Positions 1 to 6,275 are shown, counted from the first letter of the stretch. The stretch is 11,991 nucleotides of DNA from Actinomycetota bacterium (GCA_005788205.1 SXYT01000028.1:1-11991); one strand, 5' to 3'. The notes: generated by a model from the letters alone, not told the origin. Program-made: numbers and translations.

Positions 1-1
1 A

Positions 2-328
2 TCACGGCTCGTGATCGACGCGGCGGTCGCAAGGCCCGGTGACGCCGGTGATGACGTGACCATCCGGTCCGTCACTGCCGAACGGGTGGTGCTCTCGGTC
101 ACCCGCCACGACGTGGCGGCCCAGCGCATCATCGGCCAGTTCGTGGAGATGGCGAACGGGTCGCCCGTCAGACTGCGCCCGTGGTCGGTCCGTTACCTCT
201 CCCCGGCCCAGATGGACGCACTCGCCGCGAGCGCGGGTCTGCGCCTGCTGGAGCGTCACGGGGACGGACGGCTCGCCCCGTTCAACGCGGATTCACGCAG
301 GCACGTGTCCGCGTACGGATGCGCCTAG
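2..328 (+). CDS. SAM-dependent methyltransferase, C-terminal part (5' truncated)
   Basis: The reading frame is open from the left edge (first full codon at 2) to TAG at 326-328, so about 108 C-terminal residues are visible and the true start lies outside the window. The GTG at 11 is unlikely to be the start because the frame continues through it. The residues around 'GQFVEMANG' and 'LRPWSVRYLSPAQMDALAASAGL', followed by a Pro-Phe and a 'SRRHVSAY' ending, match the usual C-terminal strands of class I SAM methyltransferases of the UbiE/Methyltransf_25 kind. In that region a beta-strand precedes 'Y.(s/t)..El..l...AGL', which in the family precedes the last two strands. The SAM-binding glycine motif would be upstream and cannot be seen, so the substrate is unknown. 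It is separated from galT by 48 bp containing a -10-like hexamer, so the two are probably separate transcripts. Family-level confidence is good; function is open. Confidence 0.72.
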   Translation, partial: SRLVIDAAVARPGDAGDDVTIRSVTAERVVLSVTRHDVAAQRIIGQFVEMANGSPVRLRPWSVRYLSPAQMDALAASAGLRLLERHGDGRLAPFNADSRRHVSAYGCA

Positions 329-362
329 ACGGGAACTCCGTGTCCTTTGCTGTCCGCACACC

Positions 363-368
363 TATCCT
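363..368 (+). promoter_or_regulatory. -10-like hexamer for galT
   Basis: TATCCT lies 8 nt before the GTG at 377. There is no convincing -35 and no purine-rich Shine-Dalgarno at normal spacing, so initiation at or 1-2 nt before the GTG (leaderless or nearly so) is inferred. The spacing is 2 nt longer than at the five other putative leaderless genes in this window, so this is one of the weaker members of the set. Confidence 0.4.
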
Positions 369-376
369 TTGGGGCA

Positions 377-1357
377 GTGAGTCAACTCCGCCTCAATCTC
401 CTGACCGGTCGCTGGGTGACCATCGTGCCCGCCCGCGCGAACCGCACCACGGATTTCGCGCCGCGCGCCACCCAGGTCGAGTCCGACCCCAGCCTGCCCT
501 GTCCGTTCTGCCCCGGCGCTGACCCCGCCGACCCGTCGCTTGCCGAGGTCCACGACGCGACAGGCGACTGGACGATGCGCGTGGTGGAGAACCGCTACCC
601 CGCTTTCGTCGGCGACGACACTATGGCCGTGCACAACATGGGCCCGGTGCACGTCATGGCCGAGGCAAGCGGTGCACACGAGGTGTTCGTGTTCACGCGT
701 GACCACGAAAGCCGTCTCGAGAGGTTCGGCGATGACGTGATCGCGTCGCTGATGCGGATGCTGCGCGACCGCTTCCGTGCCCACGCGACCACTCCGCACA
801 TCCGCTACACGCAAGCCATCGTCAATCACGGCCGCGAGGCCGGTGCCTCACTCGCCCACCCGCACGGCCAGTTGCTCGGCCTGCCGTTCGTGCCGGGCGA
901 GATCCTCGAGGAAGAGCGCGCGTTCGAGCGGTTCAAGGGCGGCTGCATCGTGTGCACCACCAGCGGCGTGGAGGAGGAGAGCGAGCGGTTCGTGCTGTCG
1001 AACGACAGCGCCGTCGTCATCTGCCCCTTCTGGAGCAGCAGCCCCTACGAGCTGCTCGTCATGCCCCGCACCCACCACCAGCACATCACCGACTGCACCG
1101 ACGAGGAACTGGTCGGGGTGGGCATCGCCGTCCGCGACGCACTGCGCCATCTCGTCGCAGCCATCGGGGACGTGGCTTTCAACCTGGTGTTCCACACCGC
1201 CCCGTCGCACCACTCGGGCCAGTACCACTGGCATGCGCACCTTTTCCCCAAGCTCACCACGACCGCCGGCTTCGAGCGCGGCACGGGCGTGATGATCAAC
1301 ATCATCTCTCCCGAGTCCGCCGCCGCCGAGATACGCCGCGCGGCCGTGACGGCCTGA
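377..1357 (+). CDS. galT: Galactose-1-phosphate uridylyltransferase family protein (GalT-like, HIT superfamily)
   Basis: Predicted 326-residue cytosolic nucleotidyltransferase that would move UMP between UDP-glucose and a hexose-1-phosphate (Leloir pathway) through a uridylyl-histidine intermediate. The N-terminus 'SQLRLNLLTGRWV' matches the family start, which favours GTG at 377 over the in-frame TTG at 347. Visible motifs are: CPFC at residues 42-45 (zinc ligands), 'ENRYPAF' near 71, 'GAHEV' near 99-103, the active-site HPHGQ at 161-165 with His163 as the expected nucleophile, a second Cys pair CIVC at 190-193, and 'YHWHAHLFPK' at 283-292 in the second half-domain. The length fits short actinobacterial and archaeal homologues. 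No galK or galE is in view, so a related activity such as hexose-1-phosphate nucleotidylyltransferase on another sugar cannot be excluded. Its TGA overlaps the ATG of the next gene by one base (TGATG), implying translational coupling. Confidence 0.85.
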   Translation: MSQLRLNLLTGRWVTIVPARANRTTDFAPRATQVESDPSLPCPFCPGADPADPSLAEVHDATGDWTMRVVENRYPAFVGDDTMAVHNMGPVHVMAEASGAHEVFVFTRDHESRLERFGDDVIASLMRMLRDRFRAHATTPHIRYTQAIVNHGREAGASLAHPHGQLLGLPFVPGEILEEERAFERFKGGCIVCTTSGVEEESERFVLSNDSAVVICPFWSSSPYELLVMPRTHHQHITDCTDEELVGVGIAVRDALRHLVAAIGDVAFNLVFHTAPSHHSGQYHWHAHLFPKLTTTAGFERGTGVMINIISPESAAAEIRRAAVTA

Positions 1358-1803
1358 TGCCCGGCATCCGCGTCTCCGTCGTGATCGACGCCCCCGTGCA
1401 GACGGTGTGGGATGTCGTCGAACCCGTGGAGCGTCACGTCGACTGGATGGCCGATGCCGTGGCCATCCGCTTCATCAGCACCCAGACACGTGGCGTCGGC
1501 ACCGAGTTCTTCTGCGACACGAAGGTCGGCCCGATCAAGCTGGTCGACAAGATGACGATCACGGCGTGGGAGCCCGGCCGCGTCATGGGCGTGCGCCACA
1601 CGGGCGTGGTGACCGGCACCGGCGAGTTCACCCTGGAGCCGGCGCCCTCGGGCGGCACGCTCTTCACCTGGACGGAGAAGCTCACCTTCCCGTGGTGGCT
1701 CGGCGGCCCCCTCGGCGCGCTCGTCGGTGGCCAGATCGTGATGAAGGCGATCTGGCGCAGGAACCTGCGCGTCCTGAAGAAGCTCGTCGAGTCCCGCTCC
1801 TAG
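1357..1803 (+). CDS. SRPBCC family protein (polyketide cyclase/dehydrase-like lipid-binding fold)
   Basis: Predicted protein of 148 residues. The start 'RVSVVIDAPVQTVWDVVEPVERHVDWM' is the typical first strand and helix of the SRPBCC (START/Bet v 1-like) fold: a hydrophobic strand, 'APvevVWdvv', then a Trp. Later come a 'GVGTEFFCDTKVGP' strand pair, 'GTGEFTLEPAPSGGTLFTWTE', and a long C-terminal amphipathic helix from 'GGQIVMKAIWRRNLRVLKKLVE'. These are the curved sheet and capping helix that enclose a hydrophobic ligand cavity. The ligand is unknown, and members range from coenzyme binding to stress roles. There is no signal peptide. The ATG overlaps the galT stop by one base and no Shine-Dalgarno is visible, so it is probably made by reinitiation after GalT. 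Its TAG stop shares the palindrome CTAG with the stop of the convergent azlD gene. The fold call is strong, but its role with GalT is unexplained. Confidence 0.8.
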   Translation: MPGIRVSVVIDAPVQTVWDVVEPVERHVDWMADAVAIRFISTQTRGVGTEFFCDTKVGPIKLVDKMTITAWEPGRVMGVRHTGVVTGTGEFTLEPAPSGGTLFTWTEKLTFPWWLGGPLGALVGGQIVMKAIWRRNLRVLKKLVESRS

Positions 1804-2111
1804 ACCACGGCGGCGGCGGCCCGCACGAGTGCGGTGGAGCCGACACCAAGGACCAGCACCGCCGTCAACGGCAGTCGCCGGAACGTTGCCACCGCGGCAA
1901 CGGACACGCCGGCAAGCCGGGCGTCGAGGACGATTTCCTGCCCCGCGGTCAGCGTGTCCTTCATGATGAGCGCTGCGAGCAGCGCGGCCGGGATCAACGC
2001 AAGGCAACGGTTGACCACCGCAGGCAGTTGCCGCCCGCCGAGCACGACGAGACCGAGCACCTTGAGCGCGTAGGCCCCGCCGGAGAGCCACAGGACCAGC
2101 CACCAACTCAT
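1800..2111 (-). CDS. azlD: AzlD family branched-chain amino acid transport protein
   Basis: Small 103-residue integral membrane protein with about four hydrophobic segments: the N-terminal 'WWLVLWLSGGAYALKVLGLVVLG', a middle 'LALIPAALLAALIM', 'LAGVSVAAVATF', and a C-terminal 'LTAVLVLGVGSTALVRA'. Its length, topology and position directly after azlC match AzlD, the small partner of the AzlCD exporter. In Bacillus subtilis that exporter gives 4-azaleucine resistance by branched-chain amino acid efflux. The ATG overlaps the azlC stop by 4 bp (ATGA) and has a strong GGAGG Shine-Dalgarno 4 nt upstream inside azlC, so the two subunits should be made together. It is the last gene of the five-gene operon. 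Its stop codon shares CTAG with the stop of the convergent SRPBCC gene, leaving no room for a dedicated terminator. Confidence 0.87.
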   Translation of the reverse strand: MSWWLVLWLSGGAYALKVLGLVVLGGRQLPAVVNRCLALIPAALLAALIMKDTLTAGQEIVLDARLAGVSVAAVATFRRLPLTAVLVLGVGSTALVRAAAAVV

Positions 2112-2806
2112 GGCGCCTCCACGCGCGGGCCGTCGCCGTCATGGCTGACGAGCCCGACGAACACACCGACGGCCGACAGGAGGATCGGGAGACCGATGGG
2201 GAGGAACGGCGTCAACACGATCGTGACGGTCGCACCGATGACTGCCGCTCTCCGTCCGCTGCGTGTCGACAGATGCGGCGCCACCATCGCCACGAACACC
2301 ACGGGGAACGCCGCGTCAAGACCGAACGTCTCGGGGTCGATGGACGATCCTGCGAGTGCACCGACCAGCGTGCCGAGGTTCCAGCACGTGAACAGCATCA
2401 CCGCGCACGACCAGAATGCCCAGTCTTTCGAGCGCTGGTCGGGGGCCGCGGAGGTCATGGCGGTCGTCTCGTCTATGACGAACTGCGCCGCCAGCATCCG
2501 CTTGGCCAGCGACCCCTTCATCGACGGCGACAGGGCGAGCCCGTAGACGCCGTTGCGTGCCGCGAGGAGCAGGCCGCCGCTCACCGCGCTGGCGACCGAC
2601 CCGCCCGCGGAGATGACGCTCACCGCCGAGAACTGGGACGCGCCGGTGAACACGAACAACGAGAGGAGGCACGTCTGGAGGACCGACGCGCCCGCACTCA
2701 CTGCCAGCACGCCGAACGACACGGCATAGATGCCGCTCGCCACGCCGATGACGACGGAGGCTCGCACGACGTCGCGCATGTCATGCGGCACCCGCGGGAG
2801 GGACAT
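2108..2806 (-). CDS. azlC: AzlC family branched-chain amino acid exporter subunit
   Basis: Polytopic inner-membrane protein of 232 residues. The conserved AzlC core is visible: 'GIYAVSFGVLAVSAG' near residues 25-39, then 'FVFTGASQFSAVSVISAGGS' near 51-70 (the F.Ga.Qf motif), 'NGVYGLALSP' near 85-94, and 'DETTAM' near 112-117. Several hydrophobic helices follow, including 'VVFVAMVAPHL' and 'VLTPFLPIGLPILLSAVGVFVG'. With AzlD it is expected to export branched-chain amino acids or analogues. The ATG is 3 nt after the enoyl-CoA hydratase stop and lacks a strong Shine-Dalgarno, so it depends on translation of the gene before it. No Lrp-type azlB regulator is adjacent. Placement with acyl-CoA genes rather than with a regulator is the unusual aspect. 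Substrate specificity is inferred from the family only. Confidence 0.9.
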   Translation of the reverse strand: MSLPRVPHDMRDVVRASVVIGVASGIYAVSFGVLAVSAGASVLQTCLLSLFVFTGASQFSAVSVISAGGSVASAVSGGLLLAARNGVYGLALSPSMKGSLAKRMLAAQFVIDETTAMTSAAPDQRSKDWAFWSCAVMLFTCWNLGTLVGALAGSSIDPETFGLDAAFPVVFVAMVAPHLSTRSGRRAAVIGATVTIVLTPFLPIGLPILLSAVGVFVGLVSHDGDGPRVEAP

Positions 2807-2809
2807 GGC

Positions 2810-3586
2810 TCAGCGGCCCGTGAAGGTGGCCTTGCCCGGCCCGTTCTCGAGGAAGCTCCTCACCCCGGTGCGGGCATCATCGGTGCGGAACACCTCCTCG
2901 AAGAGCTCCAGCTCGAGCGAGAGACCCGACGCGAGATCCGTCTCGATGCCCTCGTCCACTGCGCGCTTGACGAGGCGGGAGGCCTGGGTGGCACCCGCCG
3001 CCACGGATGACGCGAGAGCGAGCGCGCGGTCCATGAGGGCCTCGGGTGCCACGACCTCGTCAGCGAGACCGATGCGCAGGGCCTCGTCGGCACGCACCTG
3101 GCGGCCGGTGATCATCATCTCCTTGGCCCGGCTGGGGCCGACGAGACGCGGCAGACGCTGCGTGCCCCCGCCGCCCGGGATGATGCCGAGGAGAATCTCG
3201 GGCTGGCCGAACACTGCCTTCTCCGATGCGATGCGGTAGTCACAGGCCATCGCCAGTTCGCAACCGCCGCCGAGCGCAAACCCGCTGACCGCCGCGATCG
3301 TGAAGCACGGCAGTGCAGCGACCTTGTCCAGCGCCGTGTGGAATGCCGCGCCGATCACGCGTGCCTCATCGGGCCCGCCGAACTCGGAGATGTCCGCACC
3401 CGCGGCGAAGATGCGCTCGCCCCCCGTGACCACCACGGCGCCCGGCGGGAGCGACGTCAACTCGTCGGCGAGCTGGACGAGGCGGGTGAGCAGCGCGGTG
3501 GAGAGCGCATTCACCTTCGGCGAGTTCAGCGTGACCACGGCGACGCCGTCGGTGCGCCTGTCGAGGAGGATGATGTCGTCTTGCAT
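2810..3586 (-). CDS. Enoyl-CoA hydratase (crotonase superfamily)
   Basis: Cytosolic enzyme of 258 residues expected to hydrate trans-2-enoyl-CoA to 3-hydroxyacyl-CoA. Both catalytic glutamates of true hydratases are in place: Glu110 in 'ALGGGCELAMACD' and Glu130 in 'FGQPEILLGIIPG'. The CoA and oxyanion-hole segment 'FAAGADISEF' is at residues 60-69 and 'GGGGTQRLPRLVG' at 138-150. The ATG at 3586 is chosen because 'DDIILLDRRTDGVAVVTLN' is the normal family N-terminus; the longer frame upstream would overlap meaB. A GGGAG Shine-Dalgarno with a 6-nt spacer lies inside the last meaB codons, and one base separates the meaB stop from this ATG. Next to meaB and azlCD, a short or branched substrate such as crotonyl-CoA or methacrylyl-CoA is plausible, but the sequence alone does not fix chain length. 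Confidence 0.92.
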   Translation of the reverse strand: MQDDIILLDRRTDGVAVVTLNSPKVNALSTALLTRLVQLADELTSLPPGAVVVTGGERIFAAGADISEFGGPDEARVIGAAFHTALDKVAALPCFTIAAVSGFALGGGCELAMACDYRIASEKAVFGQPEILLGIIPGGGGTQRLPRLVGPSRAKEMMITGRQVRADEALRIGLADEVVAPEALMDRALALASSVAAGATQASRLVKRAVDEGIETDLASGLSLELELFEEVFRTDDARTGVRSFLENGPGKATFTGR

Positions 3587-3587
3587 G

Positions 3588-4550
3588 TCAGGCTCCCACC
3601 CCGCGCAGCATCTCGTCCGCCGCGCTCCAGGGGTCAGTGCGGCGCGCGAGGACGTCACCTTGGATCTGATCCCACCGCTCCCCCGTGCAGACCTGGCGCG
3701 CCCTCATCTCCAGGCGCCGTGCCACGATCTCGCGGAGTTCCTCGCGGAGGCGGAAATCGCGTCGTTCCGAGAGCTGACCGTTGGTCGAGATCTCGCCTCG
3801 GTGGCGGATCACGGCCTCCCAGAGCTCCGGGACCCCCTGGCCGGTGTTGCCGACCGTCGCGATGATCGGCGGGTGCCACGCATCGTGGGCCAGGTCGCTG
3901 AGCTCGAGCATCTGTTCGATGTCGCGGCGCGTCTCGTCCACGCCCTTGCGGTCGGCCTTGTTGATGACGAAGATGTCGGCGATCTCCATGAGGCCTGCCT
4001 TGTTGGCCTGCACGCTGTCGCCCCAGCCCGGGTTCAGCACGACCACCGTGGTGTCCGCCTTCCCGGCGATCTCCACCTCCACCTGGCCGACACCGACGGT
4101 CTCCACGACGATCCATTCCCGCCCCACCGCATCCAGCAGCCGGATGGCCTCGGGCGTGGAGAGGGAGAGCCCGCCGAGATGGCCGCGCGTGGCCATGCTG
4201 CGGATGAACACACCGGGATCGGTGGCGTGGTCCTGCATCCGCACCCGGTCTCCCAGGATCGCGCCACCGGTGAATGGTGACGACGGGTCGATGGCAAGAA
4301 CGGCAACCTCTGTCTGTGCGGCGCGCAGATGCTTGATGACCGCGTTCGTCAACGTGCTCTTGCCTGCACCGGGTGCCCCGGTGATGCCGACGGTGTACCC
4401 ACCCCCCGCGCGCGAGTAGGCGAGGCGGCCGACCTCGCGGGCGGTGTCGTCGCCACGCTCCAGCATGGACAGCGTGCGGGCAAGAGCGCCGCGGTCACCC
4501 CGGCACGCGGCGTCGAAGAGCTCCGCGGGTGTCTGGCTGCGCCGGCCCAC
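3588..4550 (-). CDS. meaB: MeaB/ArgK-type P-loop GTPase, chaperone of a B12-dependent acyl-CoA mutase
   Basis: SIMIBI-class G protein of 320 residues. In the family it protects methylmalonyl-CoA mutase (or isobutyryl-/ethylmalonyl-CoA mutase) and gates loading of adenosylcobalamin. Visible elements are: Walker A GAPGAGKS at residues 58-65, 'AIDPSSPFTGGAILGDRVRM' at 86-105 (the family switch region), 'FIRSMATRGHLGGLS' at 115-129, the switch motif 'ETVGVGQ' at 150-156 with Glu in place of the usual Asp of DxxG, 'NPGWGDSVQANKAGLMEIADIFVINKAD' with the base-specificity NKAD at 197-200, and a C-terminal 'DPWSAADEML' resembling the dimerisation arm. It starts with GTG immediately after the TAG of the NifU-like gene (TAGGTG), with no room for its own leader, so translation should be coupled. 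No mutase subunit gene lies in the window, so the partner must be elsewhere. Confidence 0.93.
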   Translation of the reverse strand: MGRRSQTPAELFDAACRGDRGALARTLSMLERGDDTAREVGRLAYSRAGGGYTVGITGAPGAGKSTLTNAVIKHLRAAQTEVAVLAIDPSSPFTGGAILGDRVRMQDHATDPGVFIRSMATRGHLGGLSLSTPEAIRLLDAVGREWIVVETVGVGQVEVEIAGKADTTVVVLNPGWGDSVQANKAGLMEIADIFVINKADRKGVDETRRDIEQMLELSDLAHDAWHPPIIATVGNTGQGVPELWEAVIRHRGEISTNGQLSERRDFRLREELREIVARRLEMRARQVCTGERWDQIQGDVLARRTDPWSAADEMLRGVGA

Positions 4551-4784
4551 CTAGGCGACCTGCACGACCTCGGTGACACCATCGATGCGGTCCTTCATGA
4601 TCCGCTCGATGCCCGCCTTCAGCGTCTGGTCGGAGGCCGGGCACGTGGTGCAGGCACCCGTGAGGGTGACGGTGATGATGCCGGTCGACTCGTCGACCTC
4701 CCGCAGGATGATGTCGCCGCCGTCGGCCTTCAGGGCCGGCCTGATCACCTCGATTGTCTCTTCAACCTGCTCGCGCATAGACAT
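4551..4784 (-). CDS. NifU-like (NFU) iron-sulfur cluster carrier domain protein
   Basis: Compact 77-residue protein made only of the NifU C-terminal (NFU) domain. The family signature is clear: 'IEVIRPALKADGGDIILREVD' at residues 11-31, then 'VTLTGACTTCPASDQTLKAGIERIMKDRI'. Cys45 and Cys48 form the CxxC that holds a cluster between two subunits. Such proteins carry 4Fe-4S clusters to apo-enzymes in the cytosol. ATG at 4784 is preceded by the best Shine-Dalgarno in the window (GGAGGG, 5-nt spacer), and a second in-frame ATG lies two codons later. It is the first gene of the five-gene operon and diverges from the small membrane ORF at 4847. None of the four downstream products is an obvious Fe-S protein, so its presence here may reflect co-expression rather than a direct partnership. 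Confidence 0.92.
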   Translation of the reverse strand: MSMREQVEETIEVIRPALKADGGDIILREVDESTGIITVTLTGACTTCPASDQTLKAGIERIMKDRIDGVTEVVQVA

Positions 4785-4788
4785 GTCA

Positions 4789-4794
4789 ACCCTC
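4789..4794 (-). promoter_or_regulatory. Strong Shine-Dalgarno of the NifU-like gene
   Basis: On the minus strand GGAGGG is followed by a 5-nt spacer and ATG at 4784. This contrasts with neighbouring genes that lack a leader, and shows that the operon head uses canonical initiation. Confidence 0.75.
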
Positions 4795-4809
4795 CGGGGA
4801 ACATCATGA

Positions 4810-4815
4810 ACGATA
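4810..4815 (-). promoter_or_regulatory. Candidate -10 element of the nifU-meaB-ech-azlCD operon
   Basis: Minus-strand TATCGT lies 25 nt before the ATG at 4784. A start about 7 nt downstream would give a leader of roughly 18-20 nt containing the GGAGGG site. No clear -35 is seen, and the position just beyond 4835 is shared with the divergent promoter of the small membrane ORF. This is inferred from the hexamer only. Confidence 0.35.
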
Positions 4816-4834
4816 CCGCTCGCGCGGTCCGACC

Positions 4835-4840
4835 TACGAT
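4835..4840 (+). promoter_or_regulatory. -10 element, leaderless promoter of the membrane microprotein
   Basis: TACGAT is followed by exactly 6 nt and then ATG at 4847, the TANNNT-N6-start arrangement seen at four other genes here. The 62-bp gap to the NifU-like gene therefore holds two divergent promoters. Confidence 0.5.
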
Positions 4841-4846
4841 GGAAGC

Positions 4847-4990
4847 ATGTTCGCCCACCAGGGAGGCTGGGACGAGTCGCTCTACGTGCTCGTCCCCGTC
4901 GGATTCATCGTCTTTCTGCTGTGGCTGGCCAACAGGCGCGCACGCCGGATGCAGCAGGTCACGCCCCCGCCGAGCGACGGATCCGACTGA
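4847..4990 (+). CDS. Single-pass membrane microprotein, 47 residues, unknown function
   Basis: The frame ATG 4847 to TGA 4988-4990 encodes 47 residues. A short N-terminal part, 'MFAHQGGWDE', is followed by a hydrophobic stretch from about residue 12 to 28 ('LYVLVPVGFIVFLLWLA'), then a basic cluster 'NRRARRMQQ' and a polar tail 'VTPPPSDGSD'. By the positive-inside rule this predicts a bitopic protein with the N-terminus outside and the Arg-rich tail in the cytosol. Support that it is a real gene: a TANNNT hexamer at the 6-nt leaderless spacing, a protein-like pattern (one helix plus charged anchor) rather than random composition, and a location filling an otherwise empty 174-bp gap. Its last 32 bp overlap the antisense 3' end of murA. 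I do not recognise a family, and the link to cell-wall synthesis through murA is only positional. Confidence 0.7.
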   Translation: MFAHQGGWDESLYVLVPVGFIVFLLWLANRRARRMQQVTPPPSDGSD

Positions 4991-6275
4991 CGCTCGCCCC
5001 GAGACCGGCGAGACGGCCCACGATGTCGTCATAGCCCCTGTCGATGTGGTGGACGTCGTGGATCTCGGTGATCCCCTGCGCGGCCAGCCCGGCGACCACG
5101 AGCGCCGCCCCTGCCCGGATGTCGGGCGCGTTCACTATCGCACCGTCGAGGTGCCCCACGCCACGGATGACCGCATGGTGACCGTCGATGTCGATCTCGG
5201 CGCCCAGCCTCCTCAGTTCCTCCACGTAGCGGAAGCGCCCCGGGTACAGGTTCTCCGTGACGATGCCGGTGCCGTCCGCCATGGCGAGCATCGCCACGAT
5301 CAGCGGCTTGTAGTCGGTGGCAAACCCCGGGTACGGCAATGTCGACACGTTGACCGACCGGAGCGGCCCGTCGCACCTGACGCGTGCGCCGTCATCAGCA
5401 GGCTCGATCGAGACACCCATCTCCCTGAACCTCTCGACCAGCATCCCCATGTGGTCGAGGTTCGCCCGGCGCACCAGCACGTCGCCCCTGCACATCGCGA
5501 CCGCCGCCATGTACGTGGCTGCCTGGACACGGTCCGTCACGACCTCGTGCGTGGCGGCGTGCAGCGCCTGCTGCTCCACGCCGGTCACCGTGATGGTGTT
5601 CGTTCCTGCACCCTCGATGCGGGCACCCATCCGGCGCAGCATGTCGCAGAGGTCCACGATCTCGGGCTCCCGGGCCGCGTTCGTGATGACCGTGACACCA
5701 TCGGCGAGCACCGCGGCCGTCACGATGTTCTCGGTGGCGCCGACACTCGGGAACTCGAACTCGATCGCGGCTCCCTGCAGCCTCGCGCAGCGACCGAACA
5801 GGCCATCGGGGGTCACCTGGAACTCCGCCCCCATCTTCTCGAGCCCGCGCAGGTGCATGTCGATCGGCCGCCCGCCGAAGTCGTCGCCGCCGGGCAGGGC
5901 TATGTCGATGTGCCCGAACCTGGCGAGGAGCGGTCCGACAAGATTGACCGACGCGCGGATCCTGTCCGCAACCTCGAACGGGGCGATCGGCGTGATCGCG
6001 CCGGTGTTCACGATCTCGAGGTGCTGGCCGCTCTCTCCCGCCGCGGCGGGAGCGGCACTGATCCGCAACCCGACCGCCCCGAGGAGGTCCGTCATGATCG
6101 CGACATCCTCGATGACAGGGACGTTCGTGAGCAGGTGGCGTCCGTCCGCGAGGAGCGCAGCAGCCATCAGCTTCAGCACGGAGTTCTTCGCCCCGGGGAC
6201 GGTCACCTCGCCGGAGAGCGGACCGCTCGTCGAGGCGACGATGACATCGTCACCCGCCGGGGACCCAATTGACAT
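4959..6275 (-). CDS. murA: UDP-N-acetylglucosamine 1-carboxyvinyltransferase with Asp in place of the catalytic Cys
   Basis: Cytosolic enzyme of 438 residues for the first committed step of peptidoglycan synthesis, transfer of enolpyruvate from PEP to UDP-GlcNAc. Visible family features: 'PGAKNSVLKLMAAALLADG' with Lys30-Asn31, Arg107 in 'RIRASV', 'ALPGGDDFGGRPIDMHLRGLEKMGA' at 126-150, 'YPGFATDYKP' with the catalytic-base Asp, and 'DIRAGAALVVAG' plus 'HHIDRGYDDI' near the end. At the loop position of E. coli Cys115 the residue is Asp131 (codon 5885-5883, GAC), while the following Arg136 (Arg120 equivalent) is kept. Such Asp-type MurA enzymes, known from Mycobacterium tuberculosis, are active but not alkylated by fosfomycin. 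The ATG at 6275 ('MSIGSPAGDD') is preferred; the frame extends upstream to 6374 but that would run into the divergent transporter gene. The 3' end overlaps the convergent microprotein gene. Confidence 0.96.
   Translation of the reverse strand: MSIGSPAGDDVIVASTSGPLSGEVTVPGAKNSVLKLMAAALLADGRHLLTNVPVIEDVAIMTDLLGAVGLRISAAPAAAGESGQHLEIVNTGAITPIAPFEVADRIRASVNLVGPLLARFGHIDIALPGGDDFGGRPIDMHLRGLEKMGAEFQVTPDGLFGRCARLQGAAIEFEFPSVGATENIVTAAVLADGVTVITNAAREPEIVDLCDMLRRMGARIEGAGTNTITVTGVEQQALHAATHEVVTDRVQAATYMAAVAMCRGDVLVRRANLDHMGMLVERFREMGVSIEPADDGARVRCDGPLRSVNVSTLPYPGFATDYKPLIVAMLAMADGTGIVTENLYPGRFRYVEELRRLGAEIDIDGHHAVIRGVGHLDGAIVNAPDIRAGAALVVAGLAAQGITEIHDVHHIDRGYDDIVGRLAGLGASVSRIRRSAGA

Noticed and set aside
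347..376. Longer galT using TTG at 347
   Set aside because: The extra ten residues do not match the family N-terminus and would cover the likely -10. GTG 377 gives the conserved 'SQLRL..LTGRWV' start.
1045..2166. Minus-strand open frame of 373 codons across galT, the SRPBCC gene and azlD
   Set aside because: The translation is low-complexity Arg/Ala/His sequence, and the plus-strand GalT and SRPBCC motifs and the other-frame AzlD helices explain the same DNA.
3587..3658. Upstream extension of the enoyl-CoA hydratase to 3658
   Set aside because: It would overlap the end of meaB by 71 bp with non-family sequence, and the ATG at 3586 has its own Shine-Dalgarno.
4329..6272. Very long plus-strand open frame (647 codons) antisense to murA and the NifU-like gene
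   Set aside because: It is an effect of high GC third positions. The composition is Arg/His/Asp-rich without domain pattern, and the opposite strand carries unmistakable MurA and NFU motifs.
6269..6274. TTGACA, a perfect -35 consensus near the transporter start
   Set aside because: It lies only 10 nt before TATGCT, far short of the usual 16-18 nt, and it is made by the first murA codons. I treat it as coincidence.
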